Shown here in pieces: positions 5,565-6,095 of a DNA stretch of 6,095 bases. Source of the DNA: an uncultured Acetatifactor sp. (GTDB lineage Bacteria; Bacillota; Clostridia; Lachnospirales; Lachnospiraceae); NCBI GenBank assembly GCA_910585615.1, contig CAJUFO010000140.1:1-6095 (forward strand), read 5' to 3'. The stretch's first letter is position 1; each line of letters starts with the position of its first letter. The notes under the pieces were generated by a model. That model ran no database searches, was not told where the DNA came from, and saw nothing but the letters and a program-made list of their open reading frames with translations. Made by a program: the position numbers and the translations under genes.

Positions 5565-6095
5565 CTATGCTGTAATCGCGGTTCCGGCTTTGCCGCGGAC
5601 GGCGTCCAGGGCCTTGCTCAGGGAGGTAATCAGGACGCGGCCGTCTTTTACTTTTTCCAGATAGCTGACGGCTGCCTGAATCTTCGGCAGCATGGTCCCG
5701 GCTTCGAACTGTCCCTGGGCAATCAGCTTCTTTGCCTCGGCCACAGTGATGGCGGGGAGGGGGAACTGGTCTATGGTGCCGTAATCCCGGTACACGCAGT
5801 CCACGCCGGTGAATATGATTAGCTCGTCGCAGCCTAAGTCCGCCGCCAGCTTCCCGGCGATGGCATCCTTCTCGATAACGGCGGAGGCTCCCTTCAGGAT
5901 ATGTTGCTGCTCTATGACGGGAATCCCGCCGCCGCCGCAGGCGATCACGACCTGGTCCGCCGCTGCCAGGGCGCGGATGGCCTCGATTTCCACGATGTCG
6001 ATGGGCTGGGGAGCCGCGACTACGCGCCTGTAGCCCTTTTCGGGATATTCTTTGACGTAATTGCCTTTCTTGATTTCGGTCTCGGCATCTTCCTT
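5565..6095 (-). CDS. arcC: Carbamate kinase, C-terminal part (5' end beyond the window)
   Basis: Carbamate kinase makes ATP and carbamate from carbamoyl phosphate and ADP, the last step of the arginine deiminase pathway, and also acts in purine or agmatine catabolism. The frame is open to the window edge, so 176 residues of the usual 310 or so are seen. Counting from the first visible residue: GYRRVVAAPQPIDIVE (21-36) is the substrate-side family signature, VVIACGGGGIPV (49-60) the glycine-rich phosphate-binding segment, AVIEKDA (72-78) carries a conserved lysine, and FEAGTMLPKIQAA is the MxPK block near the C-terminus. The stop TAG is at 5565-5567. It converges with lspA across a shared terminator. 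Other pathway genes (arcA, arcB or their alternatives) would lie to the right and are not visible, so the pathway served is unknown. Confidence 0.93.
   Translation of the reverse strand, partial: KEDAETEIKKGNYVKEYPEKGYRRVVAAPQPIDIVEIEAIRALAAADQVVIACGGGGIPVIEQQHILKGASAVIEKDAIAGKLAADLGCDELIIFTGVDCVYRDYGTIDQFPLPAITVAEAKKLIAQGQFEAGTMLPKIQAAVSYLEKVKDGRVLITSLSKALDAVRGKAGTAITA

Noticed and set aside
5368..5664. 98-residue plus-strand frame after lspA
   Set aside because: It runs through the 16-bp terminator hairpin and antisense to the carbamate kinase gene; composition is not protein-like.

Overview
The window looks like chromosome or an accessory island from a low-to-mid GC Firmicute, most likely a gut clostridium of the Lachnospiraceae type. 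This is inferred from the AGGAGG-type ribosome binding sites, the sigma-A-like promoters, a clostridial-style TetM/EF-G family GTPase, and a carbamate kinase. No RNA genes, CRISPR arrays or complete insertion sequences were seen.

Layout: (1) 1-157 is a leader with two stem-loops in front of (2) a 637-residue ribosomal-protection-type GTPase (158-2071, +). It resembles TetB(P)/TetM throughout but has a changed domain IV loop. (3) 2072-2346 holds a remnant of an ABC exporter: an ATPase-like tail joined in one frame to the last membrane helix of a membrane protein. (4) 2347-2644 has no convincing gene. (5) 2645-3412 (-) is a class I SAM-dependent methyltransferase with its own promoter. (6) 3507-3731 holds a roughly 100-bp inverted-repeat element that looks like a MITE. 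It is followed by a second copy of the tail of the membrane protein remnant, placed directly before (7) a small alpha/beta hydrolase (3732-4301, +). (8) 4395-4592 (-) is a small hypothetical gene. (9) 4852-5361 (+) is a divergent signal peptidase II (LspA) with a clear promoter. (10) 5400-5445 is a strong terminator hairpin that can serve both strands. (11) 5565-6095 (-) is the 3' part of a carbamate kinase gene that runs off the right edge.

The left half (1 to about 4300) reads as a mosaic: a resistance-type GTPase, exporter debris, a duplicated gene tail, a MITE-like element and two single cargo enzymes on opposite strands. This is how a repeatedly rearranged accessory region looks. The right part (from about 4790) is more ordinary, with one lipoprotein-processing gene and one energy/arginine-catabolism gene converging on a shared terminator. 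No pathway links the genes. The points most worth following are the altered GTPase loop, the crossed inverted repeats and the duplicated ABC gene tail.
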